From: a virus
Length of the DNA stretch: 64,000 bases
IMG/VR virus record: IMGVR_UViG_3300035698_017726
Location: 50,833-114,832 of that record
Reading direction: 5' to 3' (one strand)
Position numbers and translations under genes: made by a program. Of this stretch, positions 1 to 8,867 are shown piece by piece. A model generated the notes under the pieces. It was not told the DNA's origin. It ran no database searches and worked only from the letters and a program-made list of their open reading frames with translations. Within the stretch, counting starts at the first letter, position 1. Every line of letters begins with the position of its first letter.

Positions 1-207
1 GCCGAAGTCTTTGCGCACACCCACGACACCGTTGGTGACGCTACGGCCAAGGCTGTGTGGCCCAATGCCGCTCAGAAGGGCGACATGAAGATCGCCGGTG
101 CCAAGGAAGGATCCCTCTACGAGTTCAGTGAGCTCTTCGACCTCGCCTCAAAGGGTGAGCTTGGTAAGGAAGCTCAGGTCTGGGCCGCGCAAGTAGAGAG
201 TATGTAA
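1..207 (+). CDS. C-terminal part of a virion-associated protein
   Basis: The open frame runs in from the window edge and stops with TAA at 205-207. Its last residues (LFDLASKGELGKEAQ) closely match the C-terminal part of the next gene (LYEFASTGELGKEAQ), so the two neighbours are paralogous at this end. Function unknown. Position ahead of the capsid-like gene suggests a virion or scaffold component. Confidence 0.7.
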   Translation, partial: AEVFAHTHDTVGDATAKAVWPNAAQKGDMKIAGAKEGSLYEFSELFDLASKGELGKEAQVWAAQVESM

Positions 208-210
208 GAG

Positions 211-1965
211 ATGGCTGCTCCAACCCTTTCAGTTGCCCTACAGCGGGGGAAGAAGACTTTGTTCAAGAAGCCTTCTCCTCAGCAGGGTGAGGTACCTGGA
301 AAGGTTGCGGACATGGCCAATCCGACTACGTCCCAGTTGGACCTGCTGAACACCGTTCCGTCCGCAAGGATGGATCGGTATAAGCAGTACCTTCAGGGAC
401 ACGCAGAGGCTCCGCCTATCGATGTTGTAGAGAAGGCTAGTCCAATTGCCCAAGCCGGAAGAGGCATAGGCACGGTAGCCGGGTCGGTGATTGGGGCCCC
501 CGTCTCTGCCGTTGCTCGTTTGGGTGGTAGAGAGAGAGCACTCAGCGCGTTTAAGTCCACTCAAGGCCTAGGCGCGGATATAGGTGGTCGTCTTGGTGGG
601 TTCGTAGGAACTGAGGCGCTAAAGGCCCAGGAAGCGAAGAGATCTCTTCGTGCCCAAGAAGCTGAGAGAGCTCTAGGGTCAGACGACCTACAAGCGAATA
701 TGGAAAACGCGGTCTGGAGTCAGCAGCTAGGCCAGAACAACACTCGTGGTGCGGCGCAAGACAAGGCTGACCTCGAAAAGGCCCGGATGAGGACCAAGCT
801 TCTCAGCCAGGGGATGAACCTGTATGGTAAGTCTGTAGCCGGCGGTGGCCTACCTTCAGCACCTATAGATTCCGGCCCAGGGATCGGAGAGCAGCTTAAA
901 GACGCATTCAACTCCGTGAGGGGCTCCGTGACTGGAAAAACTGCTGGAATCGGCGAACCTAGTCAAGATCAGTTGGATCTTCTGAATACGCATCCATCCA
1001 TGCGCGCAGATAAGTACAAGCAGCATCTGCAGGGATACGTAGACCGCCCTCAGATTGACCCGGAGTCAGGGGTTGGAACGGGTAGAGTGACCGGCGGTGT
1101 TACCGGTGGGCTACTCGGAGCAGGACTTGGAAGTATTGTTGCTAGCGGCAACCCTTTGGCTGGCGCAGCTGTTGGTGGCGTCGCCGGTGCGGGTCTTGGT
1201 GCTTGGGGCGGCGGGTCTCTGGCGCGCAGTAATGCCCAGAGCACCAATGAAGATAACGCCATGTGGTCCGAGCACGCCAAGGAGCTCCTTGGTAACGAGG
1301 ACCTCACTCCTCACATGGAGAACGCCGTCTGGAGACAACAGCAGCACCAAACCCAGATGCGAGAAGAGCAGGAAGCTGAAGAGCGGCAACGTCGCCAGGA
1401 GATGACGGCTAAGCTAGTCGGCCAGGCCATCGATGCCTATAAGGACCGGGGAACCCCACAGCCCGCTCTGCTACAAGAAGCTGCTCCTGCGCAAGAGCCA
1501 ATGCACGTTGACCCTAGGTCGAGCTTTGGTTCTCCTCCCCCTGATGAACGTGCTCCCAAACTCAAAGAACGAGCACCTAAGCTCAAGGCTAAGGACTCAA
1601 ATCGCCCACTAGGCGATGAGGACATTCCTTCCTGGGCAGAAGACAAAGACGCGTTCCGCGCCGCACAGAAAGAAGTAGAGGGGTACAAGGCTGCGTCTCT
1701 ACGTGACTACGCACAACTTTATGAATTTGCATCTACCGGTGAGCTAGGTAAAGAAGCTCAAGCGTATATCACTGGCTTCGCCCAGCTAGTTGATGGTAAG
1801 CTTGGCAAACCATATCTCACTAAAGTCGCCGATGAAGCTTCAGTCCAAGAGTCTGCAGAGGATGCGAAAAAGCGTAGGCTTTCTTCGCTTCTGAAGAAGC
1901 AGGCACCTTCTGGGACTGTGACAGGATCGGCATCCCCGAACCCACCAATGGGATACCTACAATGA
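211..1965 (+). CDS. Large glycine-zipper virion protein with internal duplication
   Basis: A 584-residue protein starting 3 nt after the previous stop. Two halves repeat: QLDLLNT-x-PS-x-R-x-D-x-YKQ occurs near residues 42 and 256, and a second motif containing MENAVW occurs near 160 and 370. Between them are Gly/Ala-rich stretches (about 75-120 and 290-340) resembling glycine-zipper, membrane-inserting segments. The C-terminus is charged and shares the GELGKEAQ block with the upstream gene. An internal virion or ejected protein is the likeliest role; this is inferred from composition and position only. Confidence 0.65.
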   Translation: MAAPTLSVALQRGKKTLFKKPSPQQGEVPGKVADMANPTTSQLDLLNTVPSARMDRYKQYLQGHAEAPPIDVVEKASPIAQAGRGIGTVAGSVIGAPVSAVARLGGRERALSAFKSTQGLGADIGGRLGGFVGTEALKAQEAKRSLRAQEAERALGSDDLQANMENAVWSQQLGQNNTRGAAQDKADLEKARMRTKLLSQGMNLYGKSVAGGGLPSAPIDSGPGIGEQLKDAFNSVRGSVTGKTAGIGEPSQDQLDLLNTHPSMRADKYKQHLQGYVDRPQIDPESGVGTGRVTGGVTGGLLGAGLGSIVASGNPLAGAAVGGVAGAGLGAWGGGSLARSNAQSTNEDNAMWSEHAKELLGNEDLTPHMENAVWRQQQHQTQMREEQEAEERQRRQEMTAKLVGQAIDAYKDRGTPQPALLQEAAPAQEPMHVDPRSSFGSPPPDERAPKLKERAPKLKAKDSNRPLGDEDIPSWAEDKDAFRAAQKEVEGYKAASLRDYAQLYEFASTGELGKEAQAYITGFAQLVDGKLGKPYLTKVADEASVQESAEDAKKRRLSSLLKKQAPSGTVTGSASPNPPMGYLQ

Positions 1966-2330
1966 CTGTAAAGCTAGGATCGACACAGATCTCTGCAGTA
2001 GCTGCTCGGGGTGCCCAGACTATTCGCTCTCTGACAGAGAAGGCAGCTTCTTTGGATTCTGAGAACGACGGTCTGCGTCAGGAACTGGCCGATCTGAGGC
2101 GTGATGCTCGCATCAGCAAGATCGCGTCGGAGATGGACGACAAGGGCCTTCAAGCAGACATGACCTTCGAAGAGAAGGTTGCAGCTCTCCGTGAACATGA
2201 CAATCTCGACCTTGCAGAAGAGGCCGTGAAGTTTGCTTCTTTCGCCGTTCCGCTGGCTACCGTCTCTGAAGATGGGCCTACGGAGAATCAGGGCGGAAGT
2301 CTTCATGGCTATCTTGTGACAGGCGGATAG
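1962..2330 (+). CDS. Small coiled-coil protein upstream of the capsid genes
   Basis: 122 residues, overlapping the previous stop by 4 nt (ATGA), which implies translational coupling. Residues 20-50 form a heptad-like coiled coil, followed by an acidic helical segment (MTFEEKVAALREHDNLDLAEEAVKF spans about 67-91). No recognised family. It could be a scaffold or minor head protein. A 66-nt spacer with a strong AGGAGG site separates it from the next gene. Confidence 0.6.
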   Translation: MTVKLGSTQISAVAARGAQTIRSLTEKAASLDSENDGLRQELADLRRDARISKIASEMDDKGLQADMTFEEKVAALREHDNLDLAEEAVKFASFAVPLATVSEDGPTENQGGSLHGYLVTGG

Positions 2331-2396
2331 CAATCCGGCCTTGCATACATGCATCATAGGCCATACCATTCAGGAAGTTAAGGAGGCCCACTTACC

Positions 2397-2960
2397 ATGG
2401 CCGGAACCTATATCTCAATCCTGCAGCCAGGTTACTCCACTCTGTGGACGCGTGACCTGCTGTACACGCCAGGCACCAATGAAAGTGCCTCCATCAACCC
2501 CTTCGATCCCAACGATGATCGACCCCTCGTAGAGGGTGAGTGGCTAGAGCATTCGTCTACGGTACAAAACCGCGTCTCACGCGGCGGCGCCAATGGTGCC
2601 GGTGCTGGAGCATGTACTGCTCCAGGTATCAAAGAAAACGAAGGCATGAACCCCTCGTATATGTACTTCATGGAACAGGGACGGTACGACGCGCAAGCAA
2701 CTAAGCGCGTTCACATGATCTTGGGCCCCTACGGATACGAGTTCCGTACCAAGCTCTGTGACGATACCGTGGCTATTCCGGTGAACACCGCTCTTACCGT
2801 CTGGGACTGGGATGGCCCGGCAGGCGCATGGGGCTTGGTACGTCGTGTTCTTGGAGCTCGCGTAGATGCGGCTTCTTGGACCGTTGGTCGCGTTGTTCGT
2901 GTCTTTGGCACAAACGACGTTAGCGTCATCTTCATGCCTGGTTCCGGCCACGCGGCCTAA
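2397..2960 (+). CDS. Putative capsid decoration or minor head protein
   Basis: 187 residues; the start is fixed by TAAGGAGG at 2379-2386. The protein is mixed alpha/beta, Gly- and aromatic-rich, with no signal peptide or transmembrane segment. It lies directly before the capsid-like gene, in the position often held by decoration or vertex proteins. No family is recognised, so the role rests on context. Confidence 0.55.
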   Translation: MAGTYISILQPGYSTLWTRDLLYTPGTNESASINPFDPNDDRPLVEGEWLEHSSTVQNRVSRGGANGAGAGACTAPGIKENEGMNPSYMYFMEQGRYDAQATKRVHMILGPYGYEFRTKLCDDTVAIPVNTALTVWDWDGPAGAWGLVRRVLGARVDAASWTVGRVVRVFGTNDVSVIFMPGSGHAA

Positions 2961-2970
2961 GGAGTACACC

Positions 2971-4128
2971 ATGGATTACACTGCTGAAATGGTCAACTCC
3001 GGCTTCCTAGAGAGACTGGACACCGATGGCCCCACTAAGGTGGCCGCCAACACCCTCAACTACATCAAGGACAGGTTGCGTGAAGCGAGCTTCGCCGACA
3101 TGATCGTCCCCGCTCAACGTGTTGTGCGTGGCGATCTACAGCGTAGTACCGAGCACGACACCATGGTCAAGATCGTGGACATCGAGCCCGGCTCACGCGC
3201 CATGAGCTTGAACTTCCGTGGCCAGCCCGAGGCCGTGTACATCACCGGTAAGCGCTATGCGATCACCTTCTGGACCATCTCGTCCATGAAGTTCGAGATC
3301 GTCGAGCAGGAGCTGATGGCGTACGAGATGCCTGTGACCAAGATCATTGAGGAGAACAGCCTCAAGGATATGGTTGAGGTAAAGGACCGCGAGTTCCTGT
3401 ACCACGTCGAGGCCTGCATCGAAGCTATGCAGAGTGAGGGTAATGCTGGCGCCACCGCGTTCAACACCACGAACGTGAACCTCGGTCCCGCGACCGTGGT
3501 TGGTGTTTCCAAGCTGAAGGGCGAGCTCGCTCTCCAGCAGGTGACTGACGACTTCGTGTCGTACGCCATCTCCCGTCCTGACATCGTCAAGATCAAGAAG
3601 CTGCTCAAGCGTCAGATTCTGGATGCCGCCGGTAACGTCGTGCGCCAGGGACGTCTCAAGCCAGCTCTGATGCTGATGACTGAGTCGGACACCGATGACT
3701 TCGACCAGTGGACCCATGAGGACTTTGGTGACAGGCTCCAGTCTGACACCACTACCGACGGGTACACCTACAACAAGGTCCTAGGTCTGCGCATCATCCG
3801 CACGATCAAGAACGACATCCTTCGTGAAGGCAACGTCTACATCTTCACCAGCCCTGAGTTCTTCGGTAGGAACTACATCCTCAACGATGTGAAGTTCTAT
3901 ATCGACAAGATCGCTAACCGGATCTTCTGGCAGGCCTGGATGGACATTGGTATGGGCTTCGGAAACATCGCTTCCGTAGTCAAGCTTGAGCTCTACTCTG
4001 GCTCCACCATCACTGGTGCTACCGATACCGGCTTTGCGGCTGCCATCCCGGTTGAGGAAGAGGAAATCGGAGCTCAGAACAACAAGGCTGCAGACGGTCT
4101 GACCTTCCCCAGCATCACCGTCTACTAG
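2971..4128 (+). CDS. Putative major capsid protein
   Basis: 385 residues from the ATG at 2971, preceded by TAAGGAG at 2958-2964; a longer frame upstream lacks such a site. Size, acidic/hydrophobic balance, a long helix region (EIVEQELMAYEMPVTKIIEE, about 110-130) and a C-terminal beta-rich part fit an HK97-fold capsid protein. Strong codon bias (GTC, ATC, AAG, CTC) matches a highly expressed gene. A terminator hairpin follows at 4157-4183, as is common after capsid genes. No propeptide or decisive motif is visible. Confidence 0.6.
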   Translation: MDYTAEMVNSGFLERLDTDGPTKVAANTLNYIKDRLREASFADMIVPAQRVVRGDLQRSTEHDTMVKIVDIEPGSRAMSLNFRGQPEAVYITGKRYAITFWTISSMKFEIVEQELMAYEMPVTKIIEENSLKDMVEVKDREFLYHVEACIEAMQSEGNAGATAFNTTNVNLGPATVVGVSKLKGELALQQVTDDFVSYAISRPDIVKIKKLLKRQILDAAGNVVRQGRLKPALMLMTESDTDDFDQWTHEDFGDRLQSDTTTDGYTYNKVLGLRIIRTIKNDILREGNVYIFTSPEFFGRNYILNDVKFYIDKIANRIFWQAWMDIGMGFGNIASVVKLELYSGSTITGATDTGFAAAIPVEEEEIGAQNNKAADGLTFPSITVY

Positions 4129-4156
4129 TAGCCGCAAGGCTACCAGAGGCAAAAGC

Positions 4157-4188
4157 GGCCTCGGTCCCTGTGGGGCCGGGGCCGTTTC
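4157..4188 (+). terminator. Intrinsic terminator after the capsid-like gene
   Basis: GGCCTCGGTCCC pairs with GGGGCCGGGGCC (12 bp, two G-U) around a TGT loop, followed by GTTTC. It lies 29 nt after the capsid-like stop and could end or attenuate the head operon. Confidence 0.65.
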
Positions 4189-4202
4189 GCCATGGAGCTC
4201 CG

Positions 4203-4925
4203 ATGAGATACCTACTCAGAAACACCATTCGAGACACGCAGTACAAGACGAAGCGTGCTGCGCACCCAGGAAAGGCGAATAGACGGCCGATTATCGGCGG
4301 AAAGCCTCTTCCACCCAGCTCTACCAGAATTCTCCGTCTCCCGCAATTCACCAAGAAGATGCTGGATGAGATCGAGTACCATCAGGAGGTAGGTAACGTC
4401 GTCCTGCTCAGCGTAGGAAAGGCGGGACCCTGTGTAGACATCAACGCACTTAGGAAGCGTCTGGGATTCCCGATTCCAGTGACGCCCGGCCCAGTAGTGA
4501 AGACCGTCAGTGAGCCCGCTCCTGCAGTCTCCATCTCTGAGCCTGTAGAAGAGATTCAGATTCCAGAAGTAGCCCCGGTAGAAGAGGCACCTCTTCCAGT
4601 TCCTGAGCCAGAACCCGAGCCAGAACCCGAGCCCCAGATCGAAGTTCAAGTAGGCGTCGTTACGGCTGTGGTCACCCCCGGAGAAGATGGGGAGTTCGGA
4701 ACTGAGGACGATGTAGTACAGCTAGGCGGCAGCATCATAGATGAGATCACCGAGCCTGATACTCCTGTAGAGGAAGAAGACGCCAAGCCGGTCTATACTG
4801 AGTCTGAGCTCAAGAAGATGAAGAACGACAAGCTCAGAGCAATTCTGTTGATGGAGCACGGAGTGAAGCTCCACGCCAAGAAGGCTGAGCTCGTTTCCAC
4901 GATCCTCGAACTTCAGGAGGACTAA
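4203..4925 (+). CDS. Structural protein with EP-repeat linker and C-terminal SAP-like domain
   Basis: 240 residues from the ATG at 4203 (GGAG at 4194); a GTG at 4170 lies inside the terminator hairpin and is unlikely. The basic N-terminal region is followed by a Pro/Glu-rich linker with PEPEPEPEPEP (about 140-150), then an acidic segment. The last 40 residues (from ESELKKMKNDKLRAILL) resemble a SAP/HeH helix-extended-loop-helix nucleic-acid-binding domain. Its place after the capsid gene suggests a head-completion or DNA-contacting virion protein. Confidence 0.6.
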   Translation: MRYLLRNTIRDTQYKTKRAAHPGKANRRPIIGGKPLPPSSTRILRLPQFTKKMLDEIEYHQEVGNVVLLSVGKAGPCVDINALRKRLGFPIPVTPGPVVKTVSEPAPAVSISEPVEEIQIPEVAPVEEAPLPVPEPEPEPEPEPQIEVQVGVVTAVVTPGEDGEFGTEDDVVQLGGSIIDEITEPDTPVEEEDAKPVYTESELKKMKNDKLRAILLMEHGVKLHAKKAELVSTILELQED

Positions 4926-4930
4926 AGAGC

Positions 4931-5413
4931 ATGGCTCTCGTCCAAGTCCACAACATCTCAGACCGGAATAGCACTAAGTCTCTACCAAAGGCGTTTCGCG
5001 TAGGCGGCATCAAAATCCGTCCTGGCAGCGCCGAGCTGGTAGATGACACTAACATCAACTCAAAGGTTCGTAGACTTCACGGCACACACCTGTGGATCGG
5101 TGCCCTTCCTCCTGCTCTCCTGAAGACCGCCAAGTCGCTCGTCAGAGAAAAGGAAGCTGCCCTCTCCTTGAAGACAGATCCCATGACCATTCAGGAAGCC
5201 AGAGAGTATCTCGGCAGTCTGACGGCCAAGGACATCAGGGTATTGGCAGACGGAATGGTTCCCCCACTGACGTTCAAGCGTGAGCCTCCTGTCCGTCAAC
5301 TAGTCGCCAGAGTAAGCAGAGCCATGTTCAGTGGTACTCGTATCCTGGACCCGTCTGTTTTCTTCTGGTCTCGTAGATGGACTAAGTCAGGATCCGAATA
5401 CGTAGAGAAGTAG
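4931..5413 (+). CDS. Hypothetical virion morphogenesis protein
   Basis: 160 residues, starting 5 nt after the previous stop behind GGAGGACTAAAG. The N-terminal half looks beta-rich; the C-terminal half is basic and helical. No motif recognised. Its place in the head-neck gene run suggests a structural role. Confidence 0.6.
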   Translation: MALVQVHNISDRNSTKSLPKAFRVGGIKIRPGSAELVDDTNINSKVRRLHGTHLWIGALPPALLKTAKSLVREKEAALSLKTDPMTIQEAREYLGSLTAKDIRVLADGMVPPLTFKREPPVRQLVARVSRAMFSGTRILDPSVFFWSRRWTKSGSEYVEK

Positions 5414-5414
5414 A

Positions 5415-5921
5415 ATGCTAGGCTTAGGTCCCACTATTGCGGTTCCTACGGCAAGCGCCCGCATGAACGAGCTGATTGCACGCATTCGGCTCTTCACGCG
5501 GGACTTCCCCGAACTGAACCGACTCATCAAGGGTGAAGAGTCCAGCGACCGTATGATCGCTTGGGCGATCATCGACACCCTTGATGATTGGAACTCCACC
5601 CCTCCATTTCTAAGCATGGCCGCATCCATTTCCAACTTCCCCTCGGAGCACTTGTTGGTCCGAGGGGCAGTCTGCTGTCTCCTAGAGAGTGTCGGTCTTC
5701 TTCAGACCCGGAACCACCTTCAGTTCTCTGATGGTGGCCTGTCTGTGTCGATCTCCGACAAGGCTCCGCTCATCATGAACTGGATTCAGCTCTTCAGAAC
5801 GCAGTACGAGCAGAAGAAGCTCCGCATGAAGACGGCTATCAACATTGAGATGGCCTTCGATGGATCAGGAACCTTCTCAGAGTACTTCGCCGTCAACGGA
5901 ATCTATATGGGAGCGTTCTAA
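5415..5921 (+). CDS. Hypothetical neck/adaptor protein
   Basis: 168 residues, ATG one base after the previous stop. Mostly helical N-terminus, then a mixed region ending in an aromatic strand. Head-tail adaptor proteins have this size and position, but no diagnostic motif is visible. The stop overlaps the next start (TAATG). Confidence 0.55.
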   Translation: MLGLGPTIAVPTASARMNELIARIRLFTRDFPELNRLIKGEESSDRMIAWAIIDTLDDWNSTPPFLSMAASISNFPSEHLLVRGAVCCLLESVGLLQTRNHLQFSDGGLSVSISDKAPLIMNWIQLFRTQYEQKKLRMKTAINIEMAFDGSGTFSEYFAVNGIYMGAF

Positions 5922-6490
5922 TGCCCAAAGACATCCCGAACACCATCTGGAAGGCTGATGACCCTCTAGAGCGTAAAGTCCATGCTGCCGAGTATTGGTC
6001 CGAGCTCACAGGTAGAGATGAGTCCGCTAAGCGTGAAGCTGAGAGAGTTCCCTCTCCGCACGATGACGCTGAGGTGGAGTACGAGGATGGAGGGCACACC
6101 TTCGAAGATGAGAAGGATGCCTCTGTCCCTGAGGACCTGAAGGCACCGCTAGTTGGTGGAGCTATTGGGGGCACACTCGGTGCTGCTTCTGGGGCTGCTC
6201 TCGGCTACCACAATAGCCGTCCCGGTGCCGACGGTAAGAGCCGCTCCGAGATAGGAAGAGAGCGGAAGCTCAGGGATCATCTCGAAGACAAAGAGCGGGC
6301 CGGTAAGGCTCCAGGGCTTCGGGCCAAGTATCACCAGATGATGCTGAACGAGGCCGTCAAGAACAGGAAGTCTCCTCTTCGCGGAGCTCTAGGCACTGCC
6401 GTAGGAGTAGGAACTGTAGGAGCACTCAGCGGAGCTGGAGTCGGCGCTGAGTATCAAGGGGCTAAGAGTGATCACGCTTCGGAACTGTAG
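5921..6490 (+). CDS. Glycine-zipper virion protein
   Basis: 189 residues, coupled to the previous gene by a 1-nt overlap. Two Gly/Ala-rich hydrophobic segments (about 77-100, GGAIGGTLGAASGAALGY, and 152-178) flank a charged helix. The pattern recurs in the products at 211-1965 and 7327-8055, so this phage carries a family of such proteins beside its neck genes. Membrane association during DNA entry is a plausible inference. Confidence 0.6.
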   Translation: MPKDIPNTIWKADDPLERKVHAAEYWSELTGRDESAKREAERVPSPHDDAEVEYEDGGHTFEDEKDASVPEDLKAPLVGGAIGGTLGAASGAALGYHNSRPGADGKSRSEIGRERKLRDHLEDKERAGKAPGLRAKYHQMMLNEAVKNRKSPLRGALGTAVGVGTVGALSGAGVGAEYQGAKSDHASEL

Positions 6491-7337
6491 GGTCGTCTCC
6501 TTTAGCAGGGAGTACATGGATATCTTCTGGGAGGTTGAACCTACCAACGAGGATATCCAGGCCTTCGAGTTTTACGTGGAGCGGTCAGAAGCGGAAGCCG
6601 GACCTTGGCAGCAGATTGCGGGTCCCCTTATCGACAGGTACTACGTCAGAGACGACAGCGCGCCACAGCTCTACGTCGCTAGAAGGATGTTCTACCGAGT
6701 AAAGGTACGGAATACGCTACAGGGTTGGGAGTCTTACTCCGACGTCCTCATTCGTGAGGGAGAACGTGACCTTATCTCTGAAGAGATTGTGCGCGCTGAA
6801 GCCGTCCTCTTCAGAGAGTTCGTAGGCCGCAAGTGTTGGATGTTCCCCGTACGCACCTTCGGCCAGAGATGCCCTCAGTGCTACGACAAGGTGATGCAGA
6901 AGGCTACTGACGACAGATGCCCCACATGTTGGGGTACTGGCTACTCCGGAGGCTATCACTACCCTATCGCCTTCTGGGCGCAGCTGGATGAGGGAGAGGA
7001 GTCCATCTCGGCTGCCTCCGACCATCACAGCATGATACTGAACTTTACCATCAGAACTGGACCGTCTCCTGGGATGAAGCCAGGGGACCTGATCATCGAT
7101 AATCTCAATAGACGGTCTAGAGTGCTTTCTTACTCCAGTACTCGCCGTTTAGGAGTACCTGTTAGGCAGGAATGCCGTATGGTTATGGTTCAGCCCAACA
7201 GCGTAGAAGACGCCATTCCTCTGCGCGTAGACCACGAAGACGAGGTGTTGGTGCCGCCTAGGAACTTTACGAATCCCCAGTGTCTAGAAAGCGCTGACTC
7301 AAGCGTAGACGATATACTCGATAAGTATGGGTACTGA
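6468..7337 (+). CDS. Neck/tail completion protein with Fn3-like and zinc-finger regions
   Basis: 289 residues from GTG 6468 (AAGGGGCTAAGA before it), overlapping the previous gene by 23 nt; ATG 6516 with AGGGAG is an alternative but would cut the first strand of the Fn3-like domain (about 5-95). CPQCYD at about 143 and CPTCWGTGY at about 158 form a CxxC...CxxC zinc site with a DnaJ-like CxxCxGxG second half, seen in many phage head-closure proteins. The beta-rich C-terminus is typical of virion connectors. Confidence 0.65.
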   Translation: MITLRNCRVVSFSREYMDIFWEVEPTNEDIQAFEFYVERSEAEAGPWQQIAGPLIDRYYVRDDSAPQLYVARRMFYRVKVRNTLQGWESYSDVLIREGERDLISEEIVRAEAVLFREFVGRKCWMFPVRTFGQRCPQCYDKVMQKATDDRCPTCWGTGYSGGYHYPIAFWAQLDEGEESISAASDHHSMILNFTIRTGPSPGMKPGDLIIDNLNRRSRVLSYSSTRRLGVPVRQECRMVMVQPNSVEDAIPLRVDHEDEVLVPPRNFTNPQCLESADSSVDDILDKYGY

Positions 7338-8055
7338 GATGTCTGAAGAGCCTAAGACCAAGATTCAGATTCCATGGAAGACTCATCTGACCAACGCCGG
7401 TTTGGTGGGCCTCAGCATGGGTGGTGGCTATGCTGCCGGATCCTTGGCTGGGTACGGACTGGCTAAGATTCCTGCGGTTCGTGACCAGTGGCACAGCATG
7501 ACGCCCAAGGAAAGAGCGACGTTCAAGGGAGTAGCTCTAGCGGGTCTTTCTACTGCAGCAGGTACCGCTGCAGGTTTAAGGCGTATGGGCACCAATGCTC
7601 GCATCAAGAAGTCCATGCTGGAGATGGAGAAGGCTGACAGGGAAAAGGATAGCCTCCAGAAGGAAGCTGGGGCCGTCTTCACTCAGGCATTCATCTCTGA
7701 AGTAGAGAAGATCGCAGAGCGCGAGCTCTCTGAGATGGAGAAAGAGGCCATTGTCCAGGCCGTCAAAGACATAGCAAGTAGGGGCAAGCCCCTCTTAGCG
7801 GCAGGCATGAAGGCTGTAACAAAGGCCGCTCCAAACCTAGTCCAAGGAAGCGCCTCCAGTCCTGCCGAGGCCATATCAGGCGGGATAAAGGACGTAGCCT
7901 CTCGACTTACCCATACTGCTCCCCGTCCTCATGGAGGAGTAACCCAGTTAGCCTCTCGTCAGCTAGCTAAGAAGGGCCCAGTAGCTGGAATCGGCAAGGC
8001 CCTGAATTGGAGTGCTCCCGCATTCGGGCGCTTTGCGATGGAAGCCGCTACATGA
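7327..8055 (+). CDS. Membrane-associated glycine-zipper virion protein
   Basis: 242 residues, overlapping the previous gene by 11 nt; ATG 7339 is an alternative start. Residues 23-48 and 70-90 are Gly/Ala-rich hydrophobic segments; a charged helix with KIAERELSEMEKEAI follows (about 130-150). The C-terminal half is low complexity (Ala, Gly, Ser). It resembles its neighbours at 211 and 5921. An ejected or internal virion protein is inferred. Confidence 0.6.
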   Translation: MGTEMSEEPKTKIQIPWKTHLTNAGLVGLSMGGGYAAGSLAGYGLAKIPAVRDQWHSMTPKERATFKGVALAGLSTAAGTAAGLRRMGTNARIKKSMLEMEKADREKDSLQKEAGAVFTQAFISEVEKIAERELSEMEKEAIVQAVKDIASRGKPLLAAGMKAVTKAAPNLVQGSASSPAEAISGGIKDVASRLTHTAPRPHGGVTQLASRQLAKKGPVAGIGKALNWSAPAFGRFAMEAAT

Positions 8056-8864
8056 CTCAAGTTCCCGCCAGACACTCGAGTATTGATCAAGGAGTAGGAG
8101 AGGACCCCTCATTCTATATCCTTAGGCTCTACACTCAGTTTCTGCAGGGACTCTTCAACTTCATGCCCACTGGGCACTTCCACTGGGAGCCTAGTCAGGA
8201 GCACAGTGAGATCCTTATTCGTGCAGAGGCTCCCACAGACCCAGAAGTTCTAGGTAAGCTCCCAGCCATCGCAGTGACTATGGGTCCGTACCAGTCCTCG
8301 GGTTTGGGCATCGACAACATGCTCAGTTTCAATATGTGGACCAATGAGCGCACGAGATCTGATCTGATGAATGGGCATCTGGTGGTATACTGCCTCGCGT
8401 CTAACGACAGAGTAGCAATGCGCCTGGCCCACATAGTTTCCCATTACACCCGAGTGCATCAGAGATTGCTGGAGTCCCCAGGGGGATTCCATGCTATTGC
8501 TCGACCCTCTCCAATGGTGAACTCTCCTAGTCCTCCAGGGGCCTTGGTTCCTGGTGACCAGAGAGGCACAGTAATGGTACAAGTAAATGTCCCATTCGCC
8601 TTTCAGTGGACGTGGTCTACAATTCCATTGCGGCAGTCCCCACAAGACCGTTCTTTGGATATGATTACGCAAGAAGATAGAGCATCAGACTACCCTTACA
8701 CTTCCCCTTCCAGGCTTGAAAAGGTAAGGTTAGCTATGTCGACTTCTGACGTCACCGTTAGAAGAATCCGAGGTAGCTACGCTGTCCGCCCTGAGTTCGT
8801 AGAAATCGCCGTAGGACAGGATCCATTCCAGGAGTCCTGGGTGAGTTCCAGCGAGGAGTCATAA
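8052..8864 (+). CDS. Tail-completion-like structural protein
   Basis: 270 residues; ATG 8052 overlaps the previous stop (ATGA), so I prefer it to the longer frame from 8007. The product is soluble, rich in Pro, Ser and aromatic residues, with no membrane segment. It sits immediately before the sheath gene, where tail terminator or completion proteins are usual. No family motif seen. Confidence 0.6.
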   Translation: MTQVPARHSSIDQGVGEDPSFYILRLYTQFLQGLFNFMPTGHFHWEPSQEHSEILIRAEAPTDPEVLGKLPAIAVTMGPYQSSGLGIDNMLSFNMWTNERTRSDLMNGHLVVYCLASNDRVAMRLAHIVSHYTRVHQRLLESPGGFHAIARPSPMVNSPSPPGALVPGDQRGTVMVQVNVPFAFQWTWSTIPLRQSPQDRSLDMITQEDRASDYPYTSPSRLEKVRLAMSTSDVTVRRIRGSYAVRPEFVEIAVGQDPFQESWVSSSEES

Positions 8865-8867
8865 TCA

